Shown here: positions 57,043-64,000 of the stretch, one piece after another
Layout: the number at the start of each line of letters is the position of its first letter
How positions within the stretch are numbered: the stretch's first letter is position 1
Origin: Acholeplasmatales bacterium
GTDB taxonomy: Bacteria; Bacillota_I; Bacilli_A; Acholeplasmatales; Acholeplasmataceae
Reading direction: 5' to 3'
DNA: 64,000 nucleotides
NCBI GenBank assembly: GCA_031284585.1
Contig: JAITXT010000019.1
Coordinates: 1-64,000, forward strand
Notes under the pieces: model-generated
Databases searched by the model: none
The model's input: only the letters and a program-made list of their open reading frames with translations
What the model was told of the DNA's origin: nothing
Made by a program: the position numbers and the translations under genes

Positions 57043-58245
57043 ATGGCAAAAAAGACGATTAGAGATATCGATGTGAAAGGGAAAAAAGTTTTAGTAAGGG
57101 TAGATTTTAATGTACCAATTAAAAAAGGAGTAATTACTGATGACAATAGAATTGTCGGAGCTATTCCTACTATAAAATATATAGTAGAAAATGGTGGAAG
57201 AGCAATTTTGTTTTCTCATCTTGGCAGAGTAGAGACTTTAGAAGATAAAAAGAATGCATCTTTAGAAATAGTTGCTGCTAAACTAAGTGAACTTATTAAT
57301 TTGCCAGTAAGATTTGTACCTTTTACAAGAGGCACTGAACTTGAAGAAGCAATTAATGAATTAAAAGATGGCGAAATCTTAATGTTTGAAAATACAAGAT
57401 TCGAAGATCTAAATGAAAAAGGTAAATTAGAAAGTAAAAATAATAGCGAACTTGGAAAATACTGGGCATCTTTAGGTGATTGTTTTGTTAATGATGCTTT
57501 TGGAACTGCACATAGAGCACATGCTTCTAATGTTGGGGTTGCTTCAAATATTAAAGAAAAAGCAGTTGGATTTCTTCTTGAAAAAGAAATTAAATTTATT
57601 GGTGATACTTTAGAAAATCCTAAACACCCATTAGTAGCTGTATTAGGTGGTGCAAAAGTATCAGATAAGATTAGTGTAATTGAAAACTTATTAAAAGTTG
57701 CTGATAAAGTTCTAATTGGGGGAGGAATGGTATTTACTTTCTTAAAGGCTCAAGGATTAGAAATAGGTACTTCACTTTGTGAACTTGATAAAGTTGCTTT
57801 AGCTCAAGAATTAATTGCTAAAGGTGGAGATAAATTAGAACTTGGTTTAGATTGTGTAACTGGAACAAGTTTTTCTAATGATACAGTAGCAACTGTTAGA
57901 AGTTTCAATGAGATTCCTAAAGATGAAATGGGACTAGATATCGGACCAAAAACGATTGCAAAGTTCAGCAAGATTATTGATGGTGCACATTCAGTTATTT
58001 GGAATGGTCCTCTTGGAGTGTTTGAATTTGATAAATTTGAAAATGGAACTAAACAAATTGCCTTAGCTATTGCTGCTTTAAATGGTAGAGCTGTTACAAT
58101 AGTGGGTGGTGGAGATTCTGGCGCTGCAGTTGCTAAGTTTAATTTAGAAGATAAATTTAGTCATGTTTCTACAGGTGGCGGAGCCAGCTTAGAGTATTTA
58201 GAAGGAAAAGTCTTGCCAGGAATTAGTTGCATAGACGATAAGTAA
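57043..58245 (+). CDS. pgk: Phosphoglycerate kinase
   Basis: 400 residues. [18 protein letters not shown] opens the protein, LFSHLGR gives substrate contact, and [33 protein letters not shown] and [17 protein letters not shown], with GGGDSGAAV, complete the two-domain pattern. It makes ATP from 1,3-bisphosphoglycerate. A TATAAT at 57012-57017 and an AAAGGAG ribosome site precede it. Its stop shares one base with the XRE-cupin gene, so the glycolytic operon has a regulator coupled to it. Confidence 0.97.
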   Translation: MAKKTIRDIDVKGKKVLVRVDFNVPIKKGVITDDNRIVGAIPTIKYIVENGGRAILFSHLGRVETLEDKKNASLEIVAAKLSELINLPVRFVPFTRGTELEEAINELKDGEILMFENTRFEDLNEKGKLESKNNSELGKYWASLGDCFVNDAFGTAHRAHASNVGVASNIKEKAVGFLLEKEIKFIGDTLENPKHPLVAVLGGAKVSDKISVIENLLKVADKVLIGGGMVFTFLKAQGLEIGTSLCELDKVALAQELIAKGGDKLELGLDCVTGTSFSNDTVATVRSFNEIPKDEMGLDIGPKTIAKFSKIIDGAHSVIWNGPLGVFEFDKFENGTKQIALAIAALNGRAVTIVGGGDSGAAVAKFNLEDKFSHVSTGGGASLEYLEGKVLPGISCIDDK

Positions 58246-58784
58246 TGGATATAGGGCGTAAATTACGAGAATTAAGACAATTTAATAACCTTACTCAAGA
58301 TGAACTAGCTGATAGATTACATCTCACTAAAGGATGTATATCTCAGTTTGAAAATAATGTTACTTATCCATCTCTAGATACTTTATTTAAATATCTAGAA
58401 GTTTTAGGTACGGATGTTAAAGAATTTTTTGGAAATACTGATGATGAAAAGGTGGTTTTCCATGAAGATGAGTTTATCGTTAAAGAAGATAAAGATTTAC
58501 TGATTAAAACAACCTATATTGCACCTAGCGCAATGAGATTTGAAATGGAACCAATCTTGTTATCTATTGATACTGGAGGAAGAACTCATTCAATAAATCC
58601 TCATCCAGGGGAACAATTTGGTTATGTTTTAATGGGTCAAATTACATTAGTATTAGGAAAAAGAAGGTTAACTGTTAAGAAGGGAGAAACATTTTATTTC
58701 CTTTCTAATAAGGAACATTTTATAGAAAATTCAGGAAGTGGAGCCGCAAAAATATTGTGGATTTCTACTCCTCCCACTTTTTAA
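58245..58784 (+). CDS. XRE-cupin transcriptional regulator
   Basis: 179 residues. The helix-turn-helix comprises residues 5-60 (RKLRELRQFNNLTQDELADRLHLTKGCISQFENN). The cupin barrel is in the C-terminal half (HPGEQFGYVLMGQITLVLGKRRLTVKKGETFYF, with GSGAAKILWIS). XRE-cupin proteins (PuuR/SutR-like) often sense small ligands with the cupin. It is embedded between pgk and tpiA, sharing one base with pgk, and ends 13 bases before tpiA. It may control this operon, but the ligand is unknown. Confidence 0.9.
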   Translation: MDIGRKLRELRQFNNLTQDELADRLHLTKGCISQFENNVTYPSLDTLFKYLEVLGTDVKEFFGNTDDEKVVFHEDEFIVKEDKDLLIKTTYIAPSAMRFEMEPILLSIDTGGRTHSINPHPGEQFGYVLMGQITLVLGKRRLTVKKGETFYFLSNKEHFIENSGSGAAKILWISTPPTF

Positions 58785-58797
58785 TGAAGGAGATATT

Positions 58798-59559
58798 ATG
58801 AAAAAGTTTTTAATTGCTGGAAATTGGAAAATGTACAAAACAAAAGATGATTCAATTGATTTTATTTATCAACTAGAACCAAAAGTAAAAGATGATGATG
58901 TAGATGTACTTATTTGTGCACCTTTTATTTCTCTTCGTTCTCTTGTACATAGACAAGGGAAATTCATTTCTATTGGTGCTCAAAACATGCATTATGCAGA
59001 TGTTGGGGCTTTTACTGGTGAAATTTCTGCTTTGATGTTGAAATCATTAGGGATTACTCATGTAATTATTGGACATTCTGAAAGAAGAGCTATGTTTAAT
59101 GATGCCGATACTGATATTAATTTAAAATTAATTCAAGCTTTGAAGAAAGAAATCACTCCTATTCTTTGTGTTGGAGAAACTTTAGAGACTAGAAAATCTC
59201 TTAAGACGGAAGAACATCTTTTGAATCAATTAAATCTTGATCTAAAAGATATAAAGAGTGAGGATATTTCTAAAATTGTTATTGCCTATGAACCTATTTG
59301 GGCGATTGGTACAGGAGTTACTGCGACTTCTACTGAAGCAAATGAAACTATTTTATTTATTAGAAATTACTTAAAGGAAAATTATAGTGAGACCATTGCT
59401 AAAAGTGTAAGAATTTTATATGGTGGATCAGTAAATCCTAAAAATGCTTTGTCTCTTTTAAGTGAACCTGAAATTGATGGTGCTCTTGTTGGAGGAGCTA
59501 GTCTAGAAGTTGAATCTTTCGTAGGTATTATTGAGAGTGCTAGAAAAGTTGTAAAATGA
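58798..59559 (+). CDS. tpiA: Triosephosphate isomerase
   Basis: 253 residues from the ATG at 58798, with AAGGAG as ribosome site. FLIAGNWKMYKT (catalytic K), IIGHSERRAMF (catalytic H near 98) and AYEPIWAIGTG (catalytic E) are present, and ILYGGSVNPKNA with GALVGGASLE complete the barrel. It interconverts dihydroxyacetone phosphate and glyceraldehyde-3-phosphate. It ends in TGA, one of the clear UGA stops in the window. It is the third gene of the pgk-regulator-tpiA unit. Confidence 0.97.
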   Translation: MKKFLIAGNWKMYKTKDDSIDFIYQLEPKVKDDDVDVLICAPFISLRSLVHRQGKFISIGAQNMHYADVGAFTGEISALMLKSLGITHVIIGHSERRAMFNDADTDINLKLIQALKKEITPILCVGETLETRKSLKTEEHLLNQLNLDLKDIKSEDISKIVIAYEPIWAIGTGVTATSTEANETILFIRNYLKENYSETIAKSVRILYGGSVNPKNALSLLSEPEIDGALVGGASLEVESFVGIIESARKVVK

Positions 59560-59580
59560 TAAATAATTAAATTTAAGATA

Positions 59581-59620
59581 GAAGAAACAAATAATTTAGA
59601 TAGTTATTTGTTTCTTCTTT
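59581..59620 (+). terminator. Terminator after tpiA
   Basis: GAAGAAACAAATA (59581-59593) and TATTTGTTTCTTC (59605-59617) pair perfectly around a short loop, then T. Confidence 0.9.
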
Positions 59621-59636
59621 ATTTATAAGGAGATAA

Positions 59637-60698
59637 ATGGATAATAAAACTAGAGTTATTATACTTGGAAGTGGATTTAGAGCAGAATTTTATATTAGAA
59701 TTTTACTTGCCTATAGTAATATTTTTTCACTTGAATATGTTTTATGTCATAGATCCGAAAAATGTATGGAGATTAGTAATAAATATGGGGTTAAAACTAC
59801 ACTTGATAAGGAACTTTGTTTAGAATTAAAACCTCATTTTGTTATTAATGCAGTATCTAAACCAAATATCTTTGAGATGACTATGTTTTTCTTAGAAAAT
59901 AATATTCCTGTATTAAGTGAAACAGGTGGAATATATAGTGATTCCCAATTAGAGTTCTTAGCAAATTTTATTAAAACAAGGAAAAGTATTTTCTTGATAG
60001 CAGAACAATATTTTTTATATCCTTTGATACAGGGATATAAAAAAATAATTGATTTAGGTTTTATAGGTGATGTAACATCAGTAAATTCCCTATATTGTCA
60101 TGATTATCATAGTTTTTGTTTGATTAAATTCTTGTTAAGTGATTCAAATCCCTCTTCTATTTTAGCATATTCCACTAAATCTAATGTGACTAAAACTTCC
60201 TCTAGAGAAGGACTCTTGTTTGATGGTGAAATTGTTCCTGCTAAAAGAACAAATTTCATCCTTAATTTTCGAGATTCTATAGCGACTCATTCTTTTTTAG
60301 ATGTAAGTTATAGGTCAACAATTAGGAAAAGAAGTATAAATATTGAAGGTCTTAGAGGTTTAATTGATAATTTAGAAGTTAGATACCTTGATCATAAAAA
60401 TATTACTCAAGTAGAGAAAATTGAAATTAGAGATGAAACATGTTATTTTTTAGATAAAGTATTATCTGAAAATAAATATTTTAGTACTTTAAAAAGCGAG
60501 GAAGAATCATCGATTGCTAATTACATTTTTAATATGCTTGAATGTATCAATGGCGGGATCCCAATCTATGATCCCCTAGATGCCCTACACGATGTGTATT
60601 TAACTAATATCTTAAATAAGGCATTAGAAAATGAAAATGTAGCAATCAAAATAGATGTCCCTAATTGGTACCAAAAAAACAAAGAAAAGGAAGAATAA
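59637..60698 (+). CDS. Gfo/Idh/MocA-family oxidoreductase
   Basis: 353 residues. The N-terminal nucleotide-binding loop is IILGSGFRAEFYIRIL (GxGxxA-type). The conserved sheet element PVLSETGG (in place of the common EKP), and AEQYFLYPLIQGYKKIIDLGFIGDV with the core helix, match the family. Members oxidise or reduce sugars, inositols and related molecules with NAD(P). The EKP lysine position has a Ser-Glu pair here, so activity could differ. It lies four bases before the flavoprotein gene in one unit. Confidence 0.75.
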   Translation: MDNKTRVIILGSGFRAEFYIRILLAYSNIFSLEYVLCHRSEKCMEISNKYGVKTTLDKELCLELKPHFVINAVSKPNIFEMTMFFLENNIPVLSETGGIYSDSQLEFLANFIKTRKSIFLIAEQYFLYPLIQGYKKIIDLGFIGDVTSVNSLYCHDYHSFCLIKFLLSDSNPSSILAYSTKSNVTKTSSREGLLFDGEIVPAKRTNFILNFRDSIATHSFLDVSYRSTIRKRSINIEGLRGLIDNLEVRYLDHKNITQVEKIEIRDETCYFLDKVLSENKYFSTLKSEEESSIANYIFNMLECINGGIPIYDPLDALHDVYLTNILNKALENENVAIKIDVPNWYQKNKEKEE

Positions 60699-60702
60699 AA
60701 AT

Positions 60703-61323
60703 ATGAAAGTATTATTAATTAATGGTAGTCCTAACGAGTTTGGATGTACTTACACAGCCCTAAAAGAGGTTTCAGATACTCTTAATAAAAATGGCATTTT
60801 AACGGAATTCCTCTATCTTGGGAAAGAGGCTATTCAATCTTGCAAGGCATGTCATTATTGCTTCAAAAATAAAAGATGTGTAGTAGATGATAAAGTAAAT
60901 TTAATCGTTGAAAGATCATCTGAATTTGACGGTATTGTGATAGGTTCTCCTGTTCATTATGCTAGTCCCTCTGGACAAATAATTAGTTTTCTTGATAGAT
61001 TATTCTTTTCTAGTCAGAAAAAATTCTCTAATAAATTAGGAGCTAGTGTAGTTTCTGCTAGACGTGCTGGTACGATTAGTTCTTTTGATGTCTTGAATAA
61101 ATATTTTACAATTTCTAATATGCCTATTGTCTCATCTCAGTACTGGAATGAAGTTCATGGAAATACAGTAGAAGAGGTAAAAAAAGATTTAGAAGGACTT
61201 CAAACTATGAGAACACTTGGAACAAATATGGCGTGGTTACTTAAATGTATTGAAAAAGGAAGAGAACAAGGGATTGAAGATCCAGTTCTTGAAAAACGTC
61301 AATCTACTAATTTCATTAGATAA
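60703..61323 (+). CDS. NAD(P)H-dependent flavin reductase / iron-sulfur flavoprotein-like
   Basis: 206 residues from the ATG at 60703; a start at 60655 would overlap the oxidoreductase. MKVLLINGSPNEFGCTYTAL is the flavodoxin-type FMN-binding loop, and GSPVHYASPSGQIISFLDRLFF the second. The CKACHYCFKNKRCVVDD motif (CxxCxxC...C) resembles the 4Fe-4S site of the isf family. It likely transfers electrons from NAD(P)H to a small acceptor. A terminator follows. Confidence 0.85.
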   Translation: MKVLLINGSPNEFGCTYTALKEVSDTLNKNGILTEFLYLGKEAIQSCKACHYCFKNKRCVVDDKVNLIVERSSEFDGIVIGSPVHYASPSGQIISFLDRLFFSSQKKFSNKLGASVVSARRAGTISSFDVLNKYFTISNMPIVSSQYWNEVHGNTVEEVKKDLEGLQTMRTLGTNMAWLLKCIEKGREQGIEDPVLEKRQSTNFIR

Positions 61324-61325
61324 TA

Positions 61326-61363
61326 AAAAAAGAGGAATTTTCTGCTTGAAATTCCTCTTTTTA
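61326..61363. terminator. Bidirectional terminator between flavoprotein and rpsD
   Basis: AAAAAGAGGAATTT and AAATTCCTCTTTTT form a strong stem with A and T runs on both sides, closing the plus-strand flavoprotein gene and minus-strand rpsD. Confidence 0.9.
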
Positions 61364-61374
61364 TTTAAATTAAA

Positions 61375-61974
61375 TTATCTGTTATAAAATTCAACGATTA
61401 ATTGTTCGTTAATTTCTTGAAGTACTTCATCACGAGCAGGATATCTTGAAAAAGTTCCTGTTTTAGTTGCTTCATCGAAAGATACAAATTCTTTACGATA
61501 AGTAGTTTGTTCTAAAGTATCTTTTACTACAACTAAATCCTTAGATTGTTCTCTTAAAGAGATTTTTTGACCTGGTTTAAGTCTGTAAGAAGGAATATCT
61601 ACTTTCTTTCCATCTACTAGAATATGTCCATGACATACTAATTGTCTTGCTTGAGCTCTAGTTTTTCCAAAACCTAAACGATAAACAATATTATCTAATC
61701 TTGATTCTAATAACTTGATGAAGTTTTCACCATGTTTTCCTTCAAGTTTAGCAGCTTCATCAAAAAACTTTCTAAATTGTTTTTCACTCATTCCATAAGT
61801 GAATTTAACTTTTTGTTTTTCTTGTAATTGAATACCATAGCCACTTAATTTTTTAATTGAGCTTCCATGTTGACCTGGTGCATAAGGTCTTTTCTTTAAT
61901 TCTTTTCCTGTTTCTAAAACAGAATATTTTAGACGTCTTGATATTTTCCATATCGGTCCAGTATAGCGACTCAT
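61375..61974 (-). CDS. rpsD: 30S ribosomal protein S4
   Basis: 199 residues. [18 protein letters not shown] starts the protein, the S4 RNA-binding domain is near residue 92 ([32 protein letters not shown]), and it ends IVEFYNR. S4 nucleates 30S assembly and can repress its own mRNA. It stands alone behind a consensus promoter and a leader of about 155 bases, typical of autoregulated rpsD in Firmicutes. Confidence 0.97.
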   Translation of the reverse strand: MSRYTGPIWKISRRLKYSVLETGKELKKRPYAPGQHGSSIKKLSGYGIQLQEKQKVKFTYGMSEKQFRKFFDEAAKLEGKHGENFIKLLESRLDNIVYRLGFGKTRAQARQLVCHGHILVDGKKVDIPSYRLKPGQKISLREQSKDLVVVKDTLEQTTYRKEFVSFDEATKTGTFSRYPARDEVLQEINEQLIVEFYNR

Positions 61975-62130
61975 ATTTTACCTCCATTTTATAAAATATT
62001 GGGGTAGTTGGCATTATTAGATCATAATCCTACATTTTCATTTCATCTAGAAGCAGAATACTAGACTACTTAGTTCTCCATTTGTGAGTAGAGGATATTT
62101 GATAAACATGACTACCTGCTTTTTTAAAGT
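61975..62130 (-). promoter_or_regulatory. rpsD mRNA leader, possible S4-binding structure
   Basis: About 155 untranslated bases precede the rpsD start. GGTAGT near the 5' side and ACTACC near the 3' side are complementary and enclose a smaller ACTAAGTAGTCTAGT hairpin. In Bacillus the rpsD leader folds into an S4-bound autoregulatory structure, so a similar element is plausible. I cannot confirm the fold by eye. Confidence 0.45.
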
Positions 62131-62136
62131 CATATT

Positions 62137-62165
62137 ATTATATAATAATTTGGTAATTTTTACAA
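62137..62165 (-). promoter_or_regulatory. Promoter of rpsD
   Basis: Minus-strand TTGTAA (62165-62160) and TATAAT (62142-62137) are 17 bases apart, starting the long leader. Confidence 0.75.
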
Positions 62166-62197
62166 GCAAAATGATTACAAAATAAAATATATAAGTT

Positions 62198-62677
62198 TTA
62201 TTTTTCTAATTTACCAAGTCGAGAAGATAGTTTTTTGGCTATTTCTTCTAAAAAATATGCATTTATTTCATCAAAAAAACTAAAGATAGGACTATCTAGA
62301 TCAAGTAAACCATAAATTTTATTATTTTTATAAATTGGAATTACTAGTTCAGATTTAGAGAGATAATCACAGGAAATGTAGTTGGTCTCCTTAGTTACAT
62401 CACTAATATTATAAATACGGTTATTTAAAAGAGAGAGACCGCAAATCCCATATCCCTTTTTAATAATTGAACAGGCAACTTGACCTTGAAAAGGTCCTAA
62501 AATAAGAGAATCATCCTCTACTAAATAAAATCCTACCCAATTTATGTTAACCCCATAATATTCTTTTATGAGAGCACTTAAATTTGATAACAAAGAAATG
62601 GTATATATTTCACTATCTATTAAAATTGTTGCATTTCGAACTATAATATCATTATTTTTAAGTAATTTTTTTTCCAA
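62198..62677 (-). CDS. msrC: GAF-type free methionine-(R)-sulfoxide reductase
   Basis: 159 residues. INWVGFYLVEDDSLILGPFQGQVACSIIKKGYGICG and YISCDYLSKSELVIPI match the fRMsr (MsrC) GAF domain, including all three cysteines (AC-S, GIC-G and SC-D). It reduces free methionine-R-sulfoxide with thioredoxin. The start is a TTG at 62677 with AGAGGG eight to ten bases upstream; no better ATG exists. It lies between rpsD and thiI, divergent from the latter. Confidence 0.88.
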   Translation of the reverse strand: MEKKLLKNNDIIVRNATILIDSEIYTISLLSNLSALIKEYYGVNINWVGFYLVEDDSLILGPFQGQVACSIIKKGYGICGLSLLNNRIYNISDVTKETNYISCDYLSKSELVIPIYKNNKIYGLLDLDSPIFSFFDEINAYFLEEIAKKLSSRLGKLEK

Positions 62678-62757
62678 ATTGAGTCCCTCTTTTCTTTAAA
62701 TTGTCTTTTTTATATATTTATTACTTTTTAATTATATAATAATTACGAGGATATTTT

Positions 62758-64000
62758 ATGAAAAAAGTAATGTTAAGGTATGGTGAACTAATATTAAAAA
62801 AAGAAAATGCTAAATACTTTAAAAATAGAGTTGTCTCTCATATCCTTTATAAATTGAGAGAATTTGATAAAAATAGTTACAAAGTTAATTTACAGTTTGA
62901 TTTAATATTTATCGATTATTTAGAAGAGATTGAAGAAAAATTAATATCTATTTTTAAAAAAATACCTGGACTAGATAGTTATAGTAAAGTTTATTTTTGT
63001 AGTAAAGAAATAATAGATATTGTAAATACAGCAGCTAATATTTTAAATACTAAAATTGATCCTAGTAAAACTATTAAATTTGAAACTAAAAGAATAGATA
63101 AAACATTTAATTATAAGAGCAATGATTTTTCAATGATCATTGCTCCTAAAATTCTTAGTTTATTAGAACCTAAATTCAAAGTTGATGTTCATAACCCTGA
63201 TGTAACTATTACTTTTTTAATCAAGCAAGAAGGAACCTATATATATTCAGAGAAGATTAATTTAATGGGAGGTCTCCCATATATGATGAGTGGGGAGACT
63301 ATTCTATTACTTTCTGGGGGAATAGATAGTCCGGTTGCGGCTTATTATTTAATAAAAAGGGGCTTAAGTTTAAGACTTCTTCACTTTGAATCTACTCCAC
63401 TTACTTCTCTCGAATCAATTAATAAAGTACTAGATATTGCGTCTAAATTAAGTAGTTATACTAATGACGGGGAAATAGAACTAAACATCGTCCCTTTTTA
63501 TGAAATACATAAAAAAATACTTGATACAGTAGAAGACTCTTATATCATAACTATCCTAAGAAGAATGATGTTTAGGATTGCGGATAGATTTGGTTCAAAG
63601 ATAAAAGTATTTTCTATTTCTACAGGTGAATCATTAGGTCAAGTTGCAAGTCAAACTTTAGAAAGTATGCAGACAATTGAGGAAACTACTAATAAAATTA
63701 TCTTTAGACCTCTTCTTACCTTTGATAAAAATGAAGTTATTAAAATAGCTAGATTGATAGAAACTTTTGATATATCGATCAGACCTTTTAGCGATTGTTG
63801 TTCTATATATGTTCCTAAACATCCTATTATTAAACCTAATGTGAATAGGGCAAGATATAACGAATCCCTTTTTGAGTTTGAAGATTTAATAAATAAGGCA
63901 GTTGAAGGTATTTTTACGATTAAGATTACGGAAAATTTTACAAGCGATTTAAGTAATTTAGGAATTAGTTTTTCTGATATCAAGGAGGAACTTAAGAAAT
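62758..64000 (+). CDS. thiI: tRNA 4-thiouridine synthetase ThiI (3' end outside the window)
   Basis: At least 414 codons from the ATG at 62758 without a stop, so the C-terminus is missing; about all expected domains are there. The N-terminal ferredoxin-like and THUMP region (about 1-165) is followed by the pyrophosphatase loop LLLSGGIDSPVAAYYLIKRG. GESLGQVASQT and the FSDCCSIYVPKHP segment are family marks. It adds sulfur to U8 of tRNA, taking it from a cysteine desulfurase, and may also feed thiazole synthesis. No rhodanese domain is seen before the edge. The ribosome site is ACGAGGA. Confidence 0.93.
   Translation, partial: MKKVMLRYGELILKKENAKYFKNRVVSHILYKLREFDKNSYKVNLQFDLIFIDYLEEIEEKLISIFKKIPGLDSYSKVYFCSKEIIDIVNTAANILNTKIDPSKTIKFETKRIDKTFNYKSNDFSMIIAPKILSLLEPKFKVDVHNPDVTITFLIKQEGTYIYSEKINLMGGLPYMMSGETILLLSGGIDSPVAAYYLIKRGLSLRLLHFESTPLTSLESINKVLDIASKLSSYTNDGEIELNIVPFYEIHKKILDTVEDSYIITILRRMMFRIADRFGSKIKVFSISTGESLGQVASQTLESMQTIEETTNKIIFRPLLTFDKNEVIKIARLIETFDISIRPFSDCCSIYVPKHPIIKPNVNRARYNESLFEFEDLINKAVEGIFTIKITENFTSDLSNLGISFSDIKEELKK

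Overview
The window is AT-rich chromosomal DNA from a low-GC, Firmicutes-derived bacterium close to the Mollicutes. Acholeplasma- or Izemoplasma-like lineages fit best; this is an inference from gene content and no rRNA is present. UGA is a stop codon here (it ends tpiA and the short sufD) and Trp is UGG, so the Mycoplasma/Spiroplasma code is excluded. Lipoprotein signal peptides, a Bacillus-type rpsP-khpA-rimM-trmD-rplS block, tilS-hpt-ftsH, a CcpA-like regulator, Spx, a SUF operon and an S-box riboswitch all point to the Firmicutes. There is no prophage, CRISPR array or intact insertion sequence.

Layout. Bases 1-2.6 kb are degenerate: a secreted-protein gene running off the left edge, a tandem duplication with a decayed second copy of that gene, a small membrane ORF and a DNA-alkylation-repair-like gene. 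From 2.6 to 8.0 kb the minus strand carries a lipid kinase, tyrS, a ccpA-like gene and the ribosomal/tRNA-modification operon. A decayed AAA ATPase gene (8.0-9.5 kb) is broken by a nonsense codon, an insert of about 240 bp and a frameshift. Then come spx, pepF-trpS, an esterase, and the minus-strand run tilS-hpt-ftsH-rqcP-lysS. A maf gene runs directly into tRNA-Ser(CGA).

From 20.4 to 24.1 kb a compact minus-strand operon encodes a FIST sensor protein, a cytoplasmic hybrid histidine kinase with two receiver domains, and an HPt protein: all parts of a phosphorelay except a final output regulator. Next are a GNAT-like protein with an iron-type alcohol dehydrogenase, an acyltransferase with a zinc ribbon, a MATE exporter with a membrane-anchored XRE regulator, an AI-2E-type permease, and metNIQ under a divergent S-box riboswitch. 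Alanine dehydrogenase is divergent from metNIQ, and a 1524-residue SWIM/SNF2 helicase follows on the minus strand.

From 39.6 to 56.9 kb the plus strand has a surface-protein and Fe-S region: two tandem M6 metalloprotease lipoproteins, a SUF operon (sufC, a very short sufD, sufS, sufU, sufB) ending in a PucR-type HTH protein, an MsmX-type ATPase with an unusual coiled-coil insert, and a 1535-residue lipoprotein built of about twelve degenerate repeats. The last part has pgk, an XRE-cupin regulator and tpiA in one operon, an oxidoreductase with a flavoprotein, rpsD with a long leader, a free-methionine-sulfoxide reductase, and thiI running off the right edge.

The most notable candidates are the repeat lipoprotein, the SUF operon with mini-SufD and coupled regulator, the soluble FIST phosphorelay, the modified MsmX and the divergent S-box.
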